Positions 1 through 12,207 of a stretch of DNA of 64,000 nucleotides are shown one piece after another (position 1 is the first letter of the stretch; each line of letters begins with the position of its first letter). The notes below the pieces were generated by a model. The model made no database searches and had not been told where the DNA came from. It saw only the letters and a list, made by a program, of their open reading frames with translations. The DNA is taken from contig NC_079425.1 of the NCBI RefSeq assembly GCF_026213295.1, positions 11,326,909-11,390,908 of the forward strand, read 5' to 3'. The stretch comes from Gadus chalcogrammus (Eukaryota; Chordata; Actinopteri; Gadiformes; Gadidae). The position numbers and the translations under genes are program-made.

Positions 1-717
1 TCCACCCCCCTCGTATTATAATGGGACTGCCCGTTGTGGTTTATTCCTCACGTATTCCTTTAACTTTACTCGGTGTCAAACTGATGTGAATCACATGTGA
101 ATTTGGAGGGAACTATTACATGACGTAAAACAGTGGTGATCTGTGCATTAGTGGGATTATAAGATAATGCAGTGAAAAATCTGGAAATAATCTTTTTTTT
201 AAACCAGGCGGTTGGAGAAATGGACAACCAAATTCATTCTTCCCAGGAGTCACACTCCGACATTAATCACCTTGTACAGTGATCCAGGTGTTCCCCTCTG
301 CTTCAATAATACCTCACACATGTTGTATGGACACTTACATATGGGGAGATTGCACAGTGCATACAATATTTCACATTTTATATTATAGTTTAGGGGATTG
401 CCCATGGGTGTGACATAAACCACAAACATAGAACATATGCTTTCTTGATTGGTTTTAAATTCTCTGTTATCTTTGAATCGTGTTTATTTGACACCATTAA
501 ACACCTTTATCTGGAAATATCGCGACTGGAATTAGATTTCTTTTTTTCTACATTCATATCACATTATTCAAATTCCTACCACAATCTTCATTGGATGAGA
601 AGAAGATGGATATCACTTCTATTCCACTTACAGAGACGTCATTGCGATCATTCCAACGATCACGCTTCATGATGTTGGAGTGAAATGTCAATGTTTATAG
701 TCGTTCCTACAAGGGAA

Positions 718-750
<33 letters not shown>

Positions 751-1188
751 TGTGTGAGAACATCCCCGGCTCCCAGCCAGCCCGGCTAACGTCATCTGAG
801 CCCTTTTAAGGCCCTGAGGAGCAGCCGGGCGCTTTCACTTTCCTTAAGGTCAGTGTTGATGAGACCACCGTGAGCACAAACCAATGGTATGCATGGAGGG
901 CGGGCAGGAAAATCACACAGGAATCCTGAACAACTCATTTTAGGATAGCCGCAAGTTTACCAAAAGTATACGACTGAGCTCACATCCTGTGAACCCAATG
1001 CCGGATTTGTTGTAAGGTACAAAACAAAAAATAGAAAGGACTGCTCAGAAAAGGGCTTACTGTCAGAGAGAGCTGGCAAAACTGAAACTCTCAGCAAGCT
1101 TTTATTATTCCATCTGCTCGGCCATGTTGCAGTACATGGCTCAACTGTCCCCCATATTCTTCTTTCTATGAATCCTATATGAAAACAA

Positions 1189-1520
1189 GGTAACACTTCA
1201 GAATAACCATAGTCTGCCTTGCTTTGCAACCCCACTAATAATGATACATTAATCAAATGATAATTAATATTTGTAAATGCAGTTAAAAAAAGATTAACAA
1301 ACTATTGATTCACAGTTAATTAACAGTTTAGCATTTATGGTATTCATGTTTAATTGCGGTGTTCATGTTAACTAAGGTAATGTTGTTCATGTATAGTAAG
1401 ATTAATTAATAAGGTTTGGGTTAACCCTAATTTCTGCTAATGCTATGTAATAATGCGTAATACTGCATTGACTAATGTTTAATAATGGTTAATTAATGAA
1501 CCCTTGTGTAATGTCTTACC
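1189..1520. mobile_element. Short TIR element (MITE-like), copy in duplication 1
   Basis: Starts GGTAACACTTCAGAATAACC and ends in the imperfect inverse ...GTGTAATGTCTTACC. The interior is A+T-rich with many TTAA/GTTAA motifs. Ends of the GGTAACACTT type are common in small non-autonomous fish DNA transposons. No transposase. Confidence 0.55.
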
Positions 1521-2680
1521 GTAAACAAATTCTCAAACATGGTGTCTTTCTCTGATTTTGAATATCTATAAATTATAGAATATAAATATATATATATTTG
1601 AAATAATTCATGACACCTTAATCTTTTAGCATCCATCAAATTATAATGACATACTGTTGTAAAACAAACAATGCAACAACACGTTACAGCCAACGGAGAG
1701 AAACAACCTAATAGGCTGATAGTTGGATTCCTCTTATACTGACACATTTCAAGGAAAGTGCCTGGTTCATCAGGTTAAACTGAAATATCTCTATTCATAA
1801 CATTTATACAATCATTGTATACAATGCAATCAAGGATAGATGCATACATATGAAATATGAACATTCAAGTCCATTCCAGCCTATGCTAAGATAAGGTGGA
1901 CAGAACTCTGTAAAGTGAGCAGCGCTCTGCAGCACAGAGTGAGATAAATAGATGATTTCAAGATTAATAAATAAAGAGTGTTTTGATTTGATTATCTTCA
2001 TATATATTGCATAGATCTATGAAATCTTATCAATAGCAGATTTGCATCATTACCTGCAGTTGCTGAGGTTAACATATTTCTTTATATATTTGTAGTCACT
2101 CTGACCTTTCTACGTTTCTATACAATTATAAAAAAATCATGTGTCACAACGTAGGTGTCCAGAATGCAGTTGTGTATCTTTCGGAAGGAACAGAAGGATC
2201 TTGCACATTACCAAACATAAACCTTCAGAGAAACTAATGGGCCTGTAGGGCCTTGACAACAAGGGCCATTTTTGCCTTCAGTTTGAAATGATATTGCAGT
2301 TTCTACAAAATGTATGCATTTATGTCTGCAATGGACACCACGTATTGGGTTGAATATTTTACAGTATTCCATATGTAGAACAGCTGAGCAGCTGTATATT
2401 GTCTTATGCCACACAGCCATGGGCGAAGGAGGGAAATAGACAGGCTGTCCTTTTGTCTACCCTAGCGAAGGGTGTTGCTTGGTTACCATTAGGACTAAGG
2501 CGGTGGCTTGGTTCTACTATTCATGAGTCATACGTAAAATGTTTATAGAAATGTATCAATTAGAAAAGTTACAAAATGAATTACATATTAGATTATATAT
2601 TTTCCTTTCTTTCTGAAAATGTGGCGTTTTTTTGGTTGTTTTACACTTTTTTACTATGCATGAAGTTTCATCCGTAAGAC

Positions 2681-2726
2681 CAATTGCAGTTTGTGTTCAC
2701 TGCTACATGAACACAAACTGCAATTG
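2681..2726. repeat. Perfect 19-bp hairpin
   Basis: CAATTGCAGTTTGTGTTCA (2681-2699), an 8-base loop, then its exact reverse complement (2708-2726). Copy 2 has it unchanged at 33724-33769. It could be a residual transposon palindrome or a small RNA hairpin; nothing decides between them. Confidence 0.7.
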
Positions 2727-5360
2727 CGTAGGCAGGAATTTGAAGTGTCTGTTGACAGATAGCAGGCACTCCTGGCTACTTAATATCTGGCTAATTACTG
2801 GCTTCCAAAACATGCAGTCATAGGCCTTGTTTTGGAAACAATGTCGGTGGAAAGCCAAGACTGGTTGGGATTGGGTTTTGCCTGTGATTGAAATCCCCTC
2901 AGTAGCCAAGAGTGGATGCAAATTTTTATTTTATTTTTTTCTCTCCAGCCATTCTTGATGATACAAACTTGAATTGACTACTTTTCTGTATATTGGCCTC
3001 ACTATAATGTTGATAATTAATTTAATATCAAATCAAAACGTAAGCAATAATTACATATTAATAATAATATTGACATTATTATAATTGCATAATGAATAAA
3101 TAACATGGGGAAAGAAGCAACATTATAATCTAACCAAAAATGTACAAATATGAAACATAGTGGTTGAATGGCTGTCCCAAGTCCGAAATCCCCTCTCCCA
3201 CAACATTCTGCCTCTATGCAAAGGAATGACACAGCTCCCCTACCCAAAAACATGCTGCCATAGTGCCTAGGAATGATTCTTAAGATGTGTCCCCGAACAT
3301 ATTGAGAATAAATGAATAAACAAATGTTTGGACATCACTGTTTTGTCGATATATCCGTAGGACATGAGCATATGATCTGCAGTGCCGTGTATCCTCGGTG
3401 GCTCCAGAGTGCACAGTCGTTACAGTGTTGGATGAGAGGATAGTTTGAAGCACTTAGAAACTCTAACCACTGAGGGGTAGTGTTTCCCTTCATAAGTTTC
3501 TACAAACCGTGTGGGAAAATACTGCAACAGATATACGAACAGACGCATCACTTAGGATGACTCATGGACCACTACAGTGAAGTGGTTTCGCTATGTTGCA
3601 GAACATCTCCAATAAGCTCTTGATAAATCCAGACAATAACTCTCTAGAAGTAGGCCATCATTGTTGTTTTTTGTTGTGTGTGTGTGTGTGTGTGCGTGTG
3701 TCATATTTAGCATGCTGAAAGAGTGTCAAATGATTGACAGCTCAACGTCTTTGTGATCAGTTGTTCATCAGTTCAAATAGTTTGATAGCCCTTCTAATAA
3801 CTGCCACAATCACAGAGGTTATAAAATGAATTAAAATGGTTCCCTTCCAAACGTGCCCTCGCTGCTTTGAAACTGTGAACAAGCTCCTGTTAATGTGAAA
3901 GGAATAACCTTTTAATTACATTACTACCTAATTACTCCTTAATTACTATCTTAAGATTTGACCAATTTTCTCAGATTAGTCGCTTGTTCAAAACGAGGGC
4001 CAGTAACAATACAGCAAGATTCTAGTTTGTCTACAAACACACAAATAATTGGGCACTATTTTCTCTACTGTGATTGCCAGGCTTGTTTATTAGGCTTGTT
4101 TTGTATAAGCGACTACACTTTGGAAATCTTTTGATAGTAAATAAAAGTGTATTCCCTTCATATAAACAGGAGCTAGGCTACAGTTACTCTGCAAGTCAAT
4201 GGAAGCTGCTCACGGAAAGCAAATGCTTACCCAGCAACCTGTCCCTCTGGATACACAATGATTAATTTGGAGTTATAACTAGTCTGAATTTACAGATATC
4301 TAGGCTTATCTCATTGAAGTTTACAATCGTTTCCTTTGATAATCCCTGCTCCCCCTGATCCCATACTCACTGACATGCCAAAAAGTATTCTGAAGCAAGT
4401 AATACATTTATTCTTAAGACTATGTGAAAAATCGGTTGAGACAAATCACAAATGGCTCAAACACTTGAATGACTCAGCATTGTCAAGTAGGAGGGAACCG
4501 TCATCTTGCTTTTTATTTTTTGCCAAAATACATAGGCTTTGTTTTGTTTACTAAAAGTTAATTTTCACTGTTTATATTCTGGTGTGACAGTCCGCAGTAC
4601 GATGAAATCTAGGTTGTTACTGATAAACATGGATTGCTTTACACCTAGCAACAATACTAGTGACTCAGTAACTAGCAGTTGCATGTTTTATAATATCTTC
4701 TATTGCTAGAAGGTGGACCAATCCCCTCTGGAGATCACTTCAATATTTAACTTGTAATGACCCTTGATAGGCTTGCTGCATCAGGGGCTATATTTTCAAA
4801 CAGTTCCCTGCTGAAATCCCCAAACATATAATGGTGATGGAAAGAGGGGAGGTCTCAGTTGGGGGGCTGGGAAGCCACTCTAACGCGGACTACCGAGGCC
4901 ATGTTAAGATATTGTAAGCCTTGCAGAATCCCACTGGAAACATAACCTGAGTGTATCCATCCAGAAGTACTGGATACATCATAATCCCATTATATTATCT
5001 ACATACATCTACAGTATATCTACAGCTTCTCCCTCACTATGTGGGGACGTCAGCAGTCGCTCAAGAAAATCTAGATTGTTTGATGTCCTTGCAACACAAT
5101 GGTCGAACGAGTTCCCCGCTGACATCAGTACAGCTGAAACCTTACCCATCTTTTGCGGCGGTTGGAAACTCAGTTCAGTAGAACAGGAACTGTTCAGAAA
5201 GAACCTTGGCTCATAAAAATATATATATATATAAATATAAATATTCTCTACCTCTTGTTTCTATTTTGTTGAATTTAAAGGAGTTTGCTTGTTTTATTAA
5301 CTTTATGCACTCAAATGATTATTGCACTTTTTGGTTATACCTTCATTGTTGAATGTACTC

Positions 5361-5400
5361 ATTGTAAGTCGCTTTGTCAAAAGCATCAGCTAAAATGTAG
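5361..5400 (+). repeat. Teleost interspersed-repeat tail
   Basis: ATTGTAAGTCGCTTTG followed by AAAGCATCAGCTAAAATG is a diverged form of the TGTAAGTCGCTTTGGATAA family motif found very widely in teleost genomes. Only the tail is recognisable. The same segment is at 36421-36460. Confidence 0.55.
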
Positions 5401-6142
5401 CCGATGATATATACCATTACATTACATTCTTTTAGCTGCTAAATTAATGTTATGTAATGTTATATATTCCAAACGCAATTCGACGTCCCTGAGACCAATT
5501 TCTTATTAAGAATGTGCATACATGTGTTGAGGTATATGGCATACTGTAGATAGATAGATGGAAAGATGGATAGATGGATAGATAGATCAAAAGAGAGAGA
5601 AGTGGGCCATGGATGTTGTGTTTAAATAATAGACTTGTCCTTCACCTATATCAGCAATATACTTTATCTCTTAACTGGCTCCCATTTGGAAGAATCCTCA
5701 TTCAATCTTTTTTTCCCTCCGTCGATAACCAGTATTTAATCTTTATTTAAACCCCTTGCTGCCATGATGGAGAAATACATAATAAACAATCTAACAATAC
5801 ATAAATACAAATAAGTATAAAGCAGCAATACTTAAAGAAAATGTTCTCCCACTGTAGAAATGCAATTGGTTTAGTGAAATATCATGAACAGAGAGAACAA
5901 TGAAAGAAAAATAATGTGACAGCTATAAGTCACACATGTAGGCCATGGCCAAAATCTTGTGTGCAGAAGTGTGCAGAAATGTTTTATGTTTTAATGTTTT
6001 AAAGGTATAGAACTTTGCGTTTTATTTAGTTAGTTGTCTCTGTAGGACAACAAATATTATATATATACTTATGAGTATGTCGTGGCTCATATATACCATT
6101 ATCTGAGAATTATATTGGTCTATACTATACTGTATTACACAC

Positions 6143-6153
6143 ATATATCTATA

Positions 6154-6200
<47 letters not shown>
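6143..6200. repeat. TA microsatellite (copy 1)
   Basis: About 58 bases of mostly uninterrupted TA. The allele in copy 2 at 37206-37276 is longer and lacks one interruption. Confidence 0.9.
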
Positions 6201-6202
<2 letters not shown>

Positions 6203-6540
6203 TATATGAATAGGATTAGGCCTATGATACATAATAATATATATGCTAAACTATATCATACACAAACGTACCATTATCATGCTTAACATTAAGAATAATA
6301 TTATAGGCCTTGGAGAGTAACTCAATACTCAACATGCACATTTTGAGCTCAAAGCAAATAGATACAATGATTTATTCGTTTTTTTAAATAACGCGTTTCC
6401 CAAATATCCATATGTTTCTTTATCAATTTGAATATATATGTTTTCTGTTTAAAGACCTGGTCACCGTTTAGTCTTGAGAAGCTGCCAGTTCTGACACTGC
6501 ACTTCAGGTCACGCTATATTGCACAACAATTAGGCCTAGT

Positions 6541-7107
6541 GCGGCAGGTTGTCCTGTAGGGTGCTCGCTGAGCAGGGAGCACGCTGTGGATGTCGGGCCA
6601 GAGGAAGGGGGACGCGAGGAATGGCTGAAAGCTGGCGGTGTAATCCCAGGAAACTAACCAGAACGACAAATCATTGCCAAGTACTGCAAGTTTACCGATT
6701 AAAACACTGCATTGTTAACCTTCCGCGGATACAACGAGATACCCGGGCTTGATTTGCTTATTTATGGGACAACCGAAACGAAAAAAAAAACCGCAAGGTA
6801 GCCTACCGTTTCGTTCGCCAGGGGTGCTACTTGTTTTCATGGACCGTACGACATGGAGACGTGAGAAATGTTCATAAAGCATTTCTCGAGGACTATCTGC
6901 TACATTCGGACACTGAAAGGGAAACGCTGACATTTCCTATGTGATTCAGAATGTATTAACTATTCATATCAGTTTGTTTTGAGAGGAAAGAAGAAGAAGA
7001 AGGCTTTATCTCATGACACATCCAAGAACACAGCCACATGAAAAGTCGACGGAGGGAGAAGATTAGCCATTAAGGGACTTTTTGCTTCCACCTGACCCGA
7101 AGAGAAA
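6541..7107 (+). promoter_or_regulatory. Proximal upstream region and 5' UTR of lgr4 exon 1 (copy 1)
   Basis: Modestly G+C-enriched DNA (gtgctcgctgagcagggagc near 6560) then a purine-rich leader into the ATG. No clear TATA box at a sensible distance; the start site cannot be placed from sequence. A short upstream ORF is at 7038-7073. Equivalent DNA in copy 2 spans about 37615-38184. Confidence 0.45.
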
Positions 7108-7295
7108 ATGCGCGCCTTTGTTATTTGGATATTTGTATCGTGCTATTTTCTTGGTTTTGGTGCCACTGCTCAAGGGCAGTCCACCCCGTCTATTTGTTCC
7201 CCCTCGTGCCACTGCGATGAAGATGGGCTTGTTGACTGCTCCGGGAAGGGACTTATTGCTATTCCAGTCGGTTTAAGTGCTTTCACGTACCATCT
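7108..7295 (+). pseudogene. lgr4: lgr4 exon 1, upstream duplicate (copy 1)
   Basis: Encodes the same 62 residues as 38185-38372, with the same donor gtaagt at 7296. Intact as an exon, but it lies in the upstream copy, whose gene body ends at the assembly gap before exon 3. It cannot give a complete receptor unless it splices across the gap and past the second copy. It is labelled a pseudogene only to mark that it is partial; an assembly duplicate of the real exon is the likelier status. Confidence 0.85.
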
Positions 7296-8552
7296 GTAAG
7301 TATTGTTCACACCGGAAATGATATAATTTTTATAACACTGGGATATACTTTTCTGCATGCTAGATGCTAAGGCCTCTGTGTTGTTTGTGTCGACCTGGCT
7401 GGGACACCGCATCAGTGGTGCAGCCCAAACTTTACACCATTAGACTTGTCTGAAGAGATGTTCAGATTCATCTAAGATTGTCAGTGCTTAGGATTTCCAG
7501 TCAAACGAGTGCCATTAACAGGCCTGTAATAGGCAGAATGGCATTCGAAATTCAAGTTGTTTACCTTCAGCCGTGCAACGTTAAGCCTACATGTTTCGTT
7601 TATTAATGAATAACCAAATCCCTTCTTCACTCGACCATCAATTATATTTGAGTCTGGTCTAGCGCTGTGGCTTTTTCATGCATTCTACTATGAATGCATG
7701 GAGCAATATGCTGCACTGGTTAATCATAAACTAGTAGCCTACCCAACACAGGGTAAGCAAATCACAGTTTCGAGTAGTCGTTTGTACTGTCAAACTCATG
7801 GGCATTTGACCATGAGTTGTATTATTAGTTTGCAAATACATGAGTGCAGCCCAACTTCCACCAACTTGTTACCACAGACTATAACTACAAGGTAGCAGGT
7901 TGGAGGGGTTTTCCTCCAACTCTTTGTCAGAATGACTTGATTGTGGTGGCGAGGAAAATACTTTTCATACATATTTTGCTCAAAACTTAGCCTGGATAAC
8001 TTGCCATTAACTCTGAACATATATTCCTTCGCACCACCTTCACTAATATACCGCTACACCAAATGTGAAGGGGCTCATCTATTGTTGTGTTTGTGTTAGA
8101 AAGTACTAGGCCTCATCCCGTTTTTAAGTTTGTGTTTCAAATCTACATGCCGCTTGAAACATTAATTTGAACAATAACAATGCAATACATCCAGTTCAGG
8201 CTTGGAAAGTATGTGTAAGGTTGATTCTGTCCCTTCTCCTGTTTGTTCTCGCAGTGTCTTGAACTCTACTTGTCCCCCTTCCACTCCCTCTTCTTTATTT
8301 GTGAGAGTGCCAGGCTAGGAGAGATCATGATGGATTAGTGTGAGACACATTGCAGCTGTAGACTCTTTCCTCCTCTCACAGCTAATGCACAGATAAACAT
8401 CTTAATGAATGAAGGAAAAAGGGCAGGTTTTACCTCCTGCATACACAGGCGGTGTGTTAAGGATAAACATTGATATGCGTTATTCTTTTTCATTCTACAT
8501 CGTTTCCTTCAGTGTTTCTTGTTAATGTTGAAAAACAGGTGGAAATAAGACC

Positions 8553-8592
8553 ACACACACACACACACACACACACACAACACCACACACAG
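8553..8592. repeat. CA microsatellite, intron 1 (copy 1)
   Basis: CA run interrupted by AACAC, whereas copy 2 at 39634-39678 is a longer pure run. Confidence 0.9.
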
Positions 8593-9375
8593 GGATAGCA
8601 ATAACAGACATGTTTGAGTGCAGCCAATGGCTCTACATCTCTTGCAGGCTACTCTGCCCAGGAGTTTAGGAATTTAATGATTTATGGGATGGTTGAGATC
8701 ACTCTGTTTGTTTCAGCTGCATTTCCATGCGACATCATTCATAAACTCTATCTGTAGTTTCCTGAAGAAGGAATGTTATGACGTTTCTGATAATGGATGA
8801 CCAAACAGTGGACTGATCCATCATGAGAACCTGGAGCAGAGTCTCACCTTCAGTCAAGAGCTTTGGAAGAAGTTTAAAGTTGGTCAACAAGTTTTGCCAT
8901 AATTGATGGAAAGCCAACAAAATCGGAGGGGAAAAGCGGTGAAAGTGGTGACATGTAACATAGGGATATCTCTAAACACATTCATCGTCTGTACATCGTG
9001 TACTTCCTGTGGTGGCCAAAGTAGCGAGCCGCAGATGCATAACTTATAGGAGAGTTGGTTCACACTGGAACTATGTATCTTCTAGTGTGAACAGGCAACA
9101 AGTTTGCGCTGATCATGGAAAGAAAGAAAGAAAGGCGGGTGGGGGAGGGAGTGGTTCAATCAGGGGGGTCTCTTCACCACATTGTTCTTGCTTACTGGCT
9201 TGCTATTTGTGCCTGCTGCCATCCATCCTTGACTGAATGATACTTTTGTTCACGGTCAGCGGAGGTGAAAGGAGCCAGTCAGAGGGTCAGGATGACTTAT
9301 GGATGGGAGAATGTTTCTTCTCTTCGTCTCTGGCTGCTACACTTCCTCCACCTCTCTCACATACACACAATTCCC

Positions 9376-9379
<4 letters not shown>

Positions 9380-9449
<70 letters not shown>

Positions 9450-9640
9450 CTTTCATTCAGTGATTAAAAAGCAGTTTGCTAAATAAGATAAGAAGAAAAA
9501 ACTTAAACTATGGCATGCCAATGTGACATACCATTTAAACATTTGATTATTAAACCTAATATGCATACTAAACATTTATCACAATGCATGTATAGAAAAT
9601 AATATCAAAAAATGTCCAATATATGCAATATATATATCAT
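9380..9640 (+). repeat. Dispersed repeat with CA head (copy 1)
   Basis: A (CA)n run at 9380-9446 followed by about 190 bp starting TTCATTCAGTGATTAAAAAG. The same CA-plus-body unit occurs in inverted orientation at 28661-28960, diverged by roughly 15% by eye. Homology starts at the CA run and does not include the sequence before it. Confidence 0.75.
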
Positions 9641-9671
9641 ATATCATTGGCAACATATAATTAAACTAATG

Positions 9672-10440
9672 CTGGCTTAAATGGGACATTATATGAAAAC
9701 AACACTTTTCCTGGGATTTGGGGTGTTGTTTTGGGTCTCTGGTGCTCCCACACGCATACAAATTTTGAAAAAAGGTCTGTACATGATTTCTTCAGTTAGA
9801 TATGCTTTCTTAAGTACCCGCCTACAGTTACCAAACGAGCGAGTCAGTTTCGGCGCCCCCTCCTACGTAGGAAGGGGGCACAGTTGAATATTACCCCACT
9901 TCCCCACTCCCGTCCAATCAGAGCATAGCTAGGTCTCCGTGGCAGTCCGGCAGCTCCGGCGCGGGGAGCTCGGCGGAAAGTCCGGCAGGCCAGTTCCCGG
10001 AGTGCAATCCCTTTCTCCGCCATGCGGTTCATGGACTTCAGAGAGTGGAGGCTAAAGTTCCTTTACCCCCTAACCCTTCCTCTAACCATGGCTGAGATAT
10101 CCCCCACTACGAGTCTTTACTTGTTGTGGAAGTGCCAGAGACGTCAGACGCAGTCTTTATGATTCATAATGTCATCCGAGGCGCACATAGCTTTTGGCCG
10201 TGATATTAGATATATTATATAAAATACCCATGTATAATATTATTGTTATTATATTATATGATATAGATATAGAGCTTCAGGAGTCCGCAAATGGCAACAA
10301 TCCCTTCTCCATGCTGTGTTCAGTCTGACAGCTCATTGGTCAATGGGCAGCAGCTTTGCATTAAAGCTACAGACACCAGAAACAGCGCATTCTGAAGGGA
10401 CTGAAACAGAGGGGAATAGCAGTAGGCAAGTTTTTTTTCC
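9672..10440 (+). mobile_element. Non-autonomous interspersed element in intron 1 (copy 1)
   Basis: Begins near TTAAATGGGACATTATATG and ends near ACAGAGGGGAATAGCAG. Both ends and the interior (TTTGGGTCTCTGGTGCTCCC, and a near-palindrome around TCCTACGTAGGA at 9858) look like an abundant fish repeat family I know only by its motifs. No coding capacity. Exact ends and family not determined. Confidence 0.5.
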
Positions 10441-10531
10441 TAAAAGCTATTTCCAGCAAACAGCTTCACAAACATGATTCCTGGAACTCAAATACTATAT
10501 TTACTTGTTGGGAAAACACCATAATATGTCT

Positions 10532-11494
10532 CCTCTTAAGCTTGAGGGTCCCCATATTTGGGGACTCTCGATCACTCTCGCAGCAAAAGGCAGAGAGCAA
10601 AAAAACTCCGGTTTTAGTACGTCCAACATGTCTGCGTTTGCTTACAACCAGTTTTAATGTGAACCTCACTTATTTTGAGTGTAAGATGGCTTCCTTTCAT
10701 GAAGCATGCATTGAAGTTGGTTTCGCGCTAGTTGTATTTGCTTCCTTACTGTTAGCCAATCATGTGTCTGGCACACATTTCAATACTGCCCCTAACATCT
10801 ATTGGCTCTTACGGTTAAAACGAGGTGTCAAACATTTAAATCGACCAATCCCTGGCCGAGTTATTAGCCTGTGTAACAGGATGTTGCTCAGGAGAGCTAC
10901 ATCAGGAGAGCTACATCCGGTAGCGGCCTCTTTACGCACGCATTCTGACGAGTACTGAGAGAAATTAAAAATCAAAAGAAAAATCAAAAACTGTTGAAAA
11001 TGTATGTGATGATCACAGATAATGACAAAAAAGTGCAATATATAGTTCAGTACATCAAAAACTTCAAATGGTGCCAAAATGTGCCAAAATGACCAATTTA
11101 GAGAGTCTGCCTAAATAGTCTTTACTAAAACCTCTGTAATTGTGCTCTGCTTAACTTTATGATGATCAAACTTTGCAGAGATAATGGTCACACCTTGTGC
11201 TATGATTTGATTTCGAATTTTAGCTTCAGCATCATTTCAAAGAGATATTCATAGAAGAAGTGGGATTTATTTGGGCGGAAATTAAATCTGTAATTTATGC
11301 TTGTGTGCCAACTTCATTTACTCTGAGCCAGTGACATAAATACTGATACTTACGCATTTGAACACATTTCACAAGTGTTTATAATGACACCACAATTATT
11401 CAAATAGACCTTGTAGATGCAGAGATATTCTGTATTCATTTTGGGTTTGTCATTTTCGAGCAGAAACCAAAAAAATAGGCTGGAGCTTAAGAGG
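10532..11494. mobile_element. 963-bp element with 11-bp perfect terminal inverted repeats (copy 1)
   Basis: CCTCTTAAGCT at 10532-10542 and its exact inverse AGCTTAAGAGG at 11484-11494 bracket A+T-rich DNA. An open frame of 138 codons (10542-10958, +) lies inside. It resembles no known protein, and a 92-codon frame overlaps it on the other strand. I treat both as chance ORFs in a non-autonomous transposon. Confidence 0.5.
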
Positions 11495-11873
11495 TGTTTG
11501 TCACTAATATACCTAATTTTTGACTACAAACAAAACATTAAATGTGAGCTAATATGAACGTGTGTATGTTTCTTTCCCCTTGTCACTTTTTGCATCCTGT
11601 GCTAAAATATTGTCTTCCAAAACGTGGAATTAGGCTAAATATTAATTTACAGTATCTGCCTTAAATACAATAATAGGATGGCTGTGAGTTGTGTGATCAT
11701 AAAAGTCAACTTGAAATAGGTAATTGATTTCCAAACCTTGGCAAACATAATTTACTAATGACAATATTACATACATCTGTAGACTGAAACCAATACTCTG
11801 ACTCTAGTGAGCAACTCCAGTTAGTGTCGTGATTTTCACTTTAAGGACCCCTACTATTCTCGAGGAAAGAGTG

Positions 11874-12106
11874 TACCGTAATTTTCGGACTATAAGCCGC
11901 GCCTTTTTTCCCTTTTTGCGATTCTGCGGCTTATATAACGGTGCGGCTAATCTTTGAACTTTATAGCTAACGGCCACTAGGGGGGCCTCCTAAATCTATG
12001 GACTTTTAAGCGGCGGGCTCCAGTGCGGCTTATATATGTAAACATCATTCAATTTAGCTGCTGCGGCTTATACTCCGGTGCGCCTTATAGTGCGGAAAAT
12101 ACGGTA
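11874..12106. mobile_element. 233-bp MITE with TACCGTA ends (copy 1)
   Basis: Left end TACCGTAATTTTCGGACTAT and right end whose inverse is TACCGTATTTTCCGCACTAT. The interior repeats CGGCTTATA and CGCCTTATAG motifs in inverted arrangement. A typical small TIR element widespread in vertebrate genomes; no transposase. Confidence 0.7.
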
Positions 12107-12207
12107 CTCAATCGGAAAGAATGAACCTGAAAACTGCTTGTTCATGACGGATTTCAAGAGCCATCATCTCTCCCACCCTGAAAATTCGATGGATCTGATC
12201 CATGGAA

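Larger units (their letters stand above)
1..6540. other. 5' flank of lgr4, copy 1
   Basis: A+T-rich DNA with the 1189-1520 MITE, the hairpin at 2681, GT runs at about 722-743 and 3676-3703, the teleost repeat tail at 5361 and the TA array at 6143. No ORF longer than about 100 codons and none with recognisable similarity. Confidence 0.75.
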
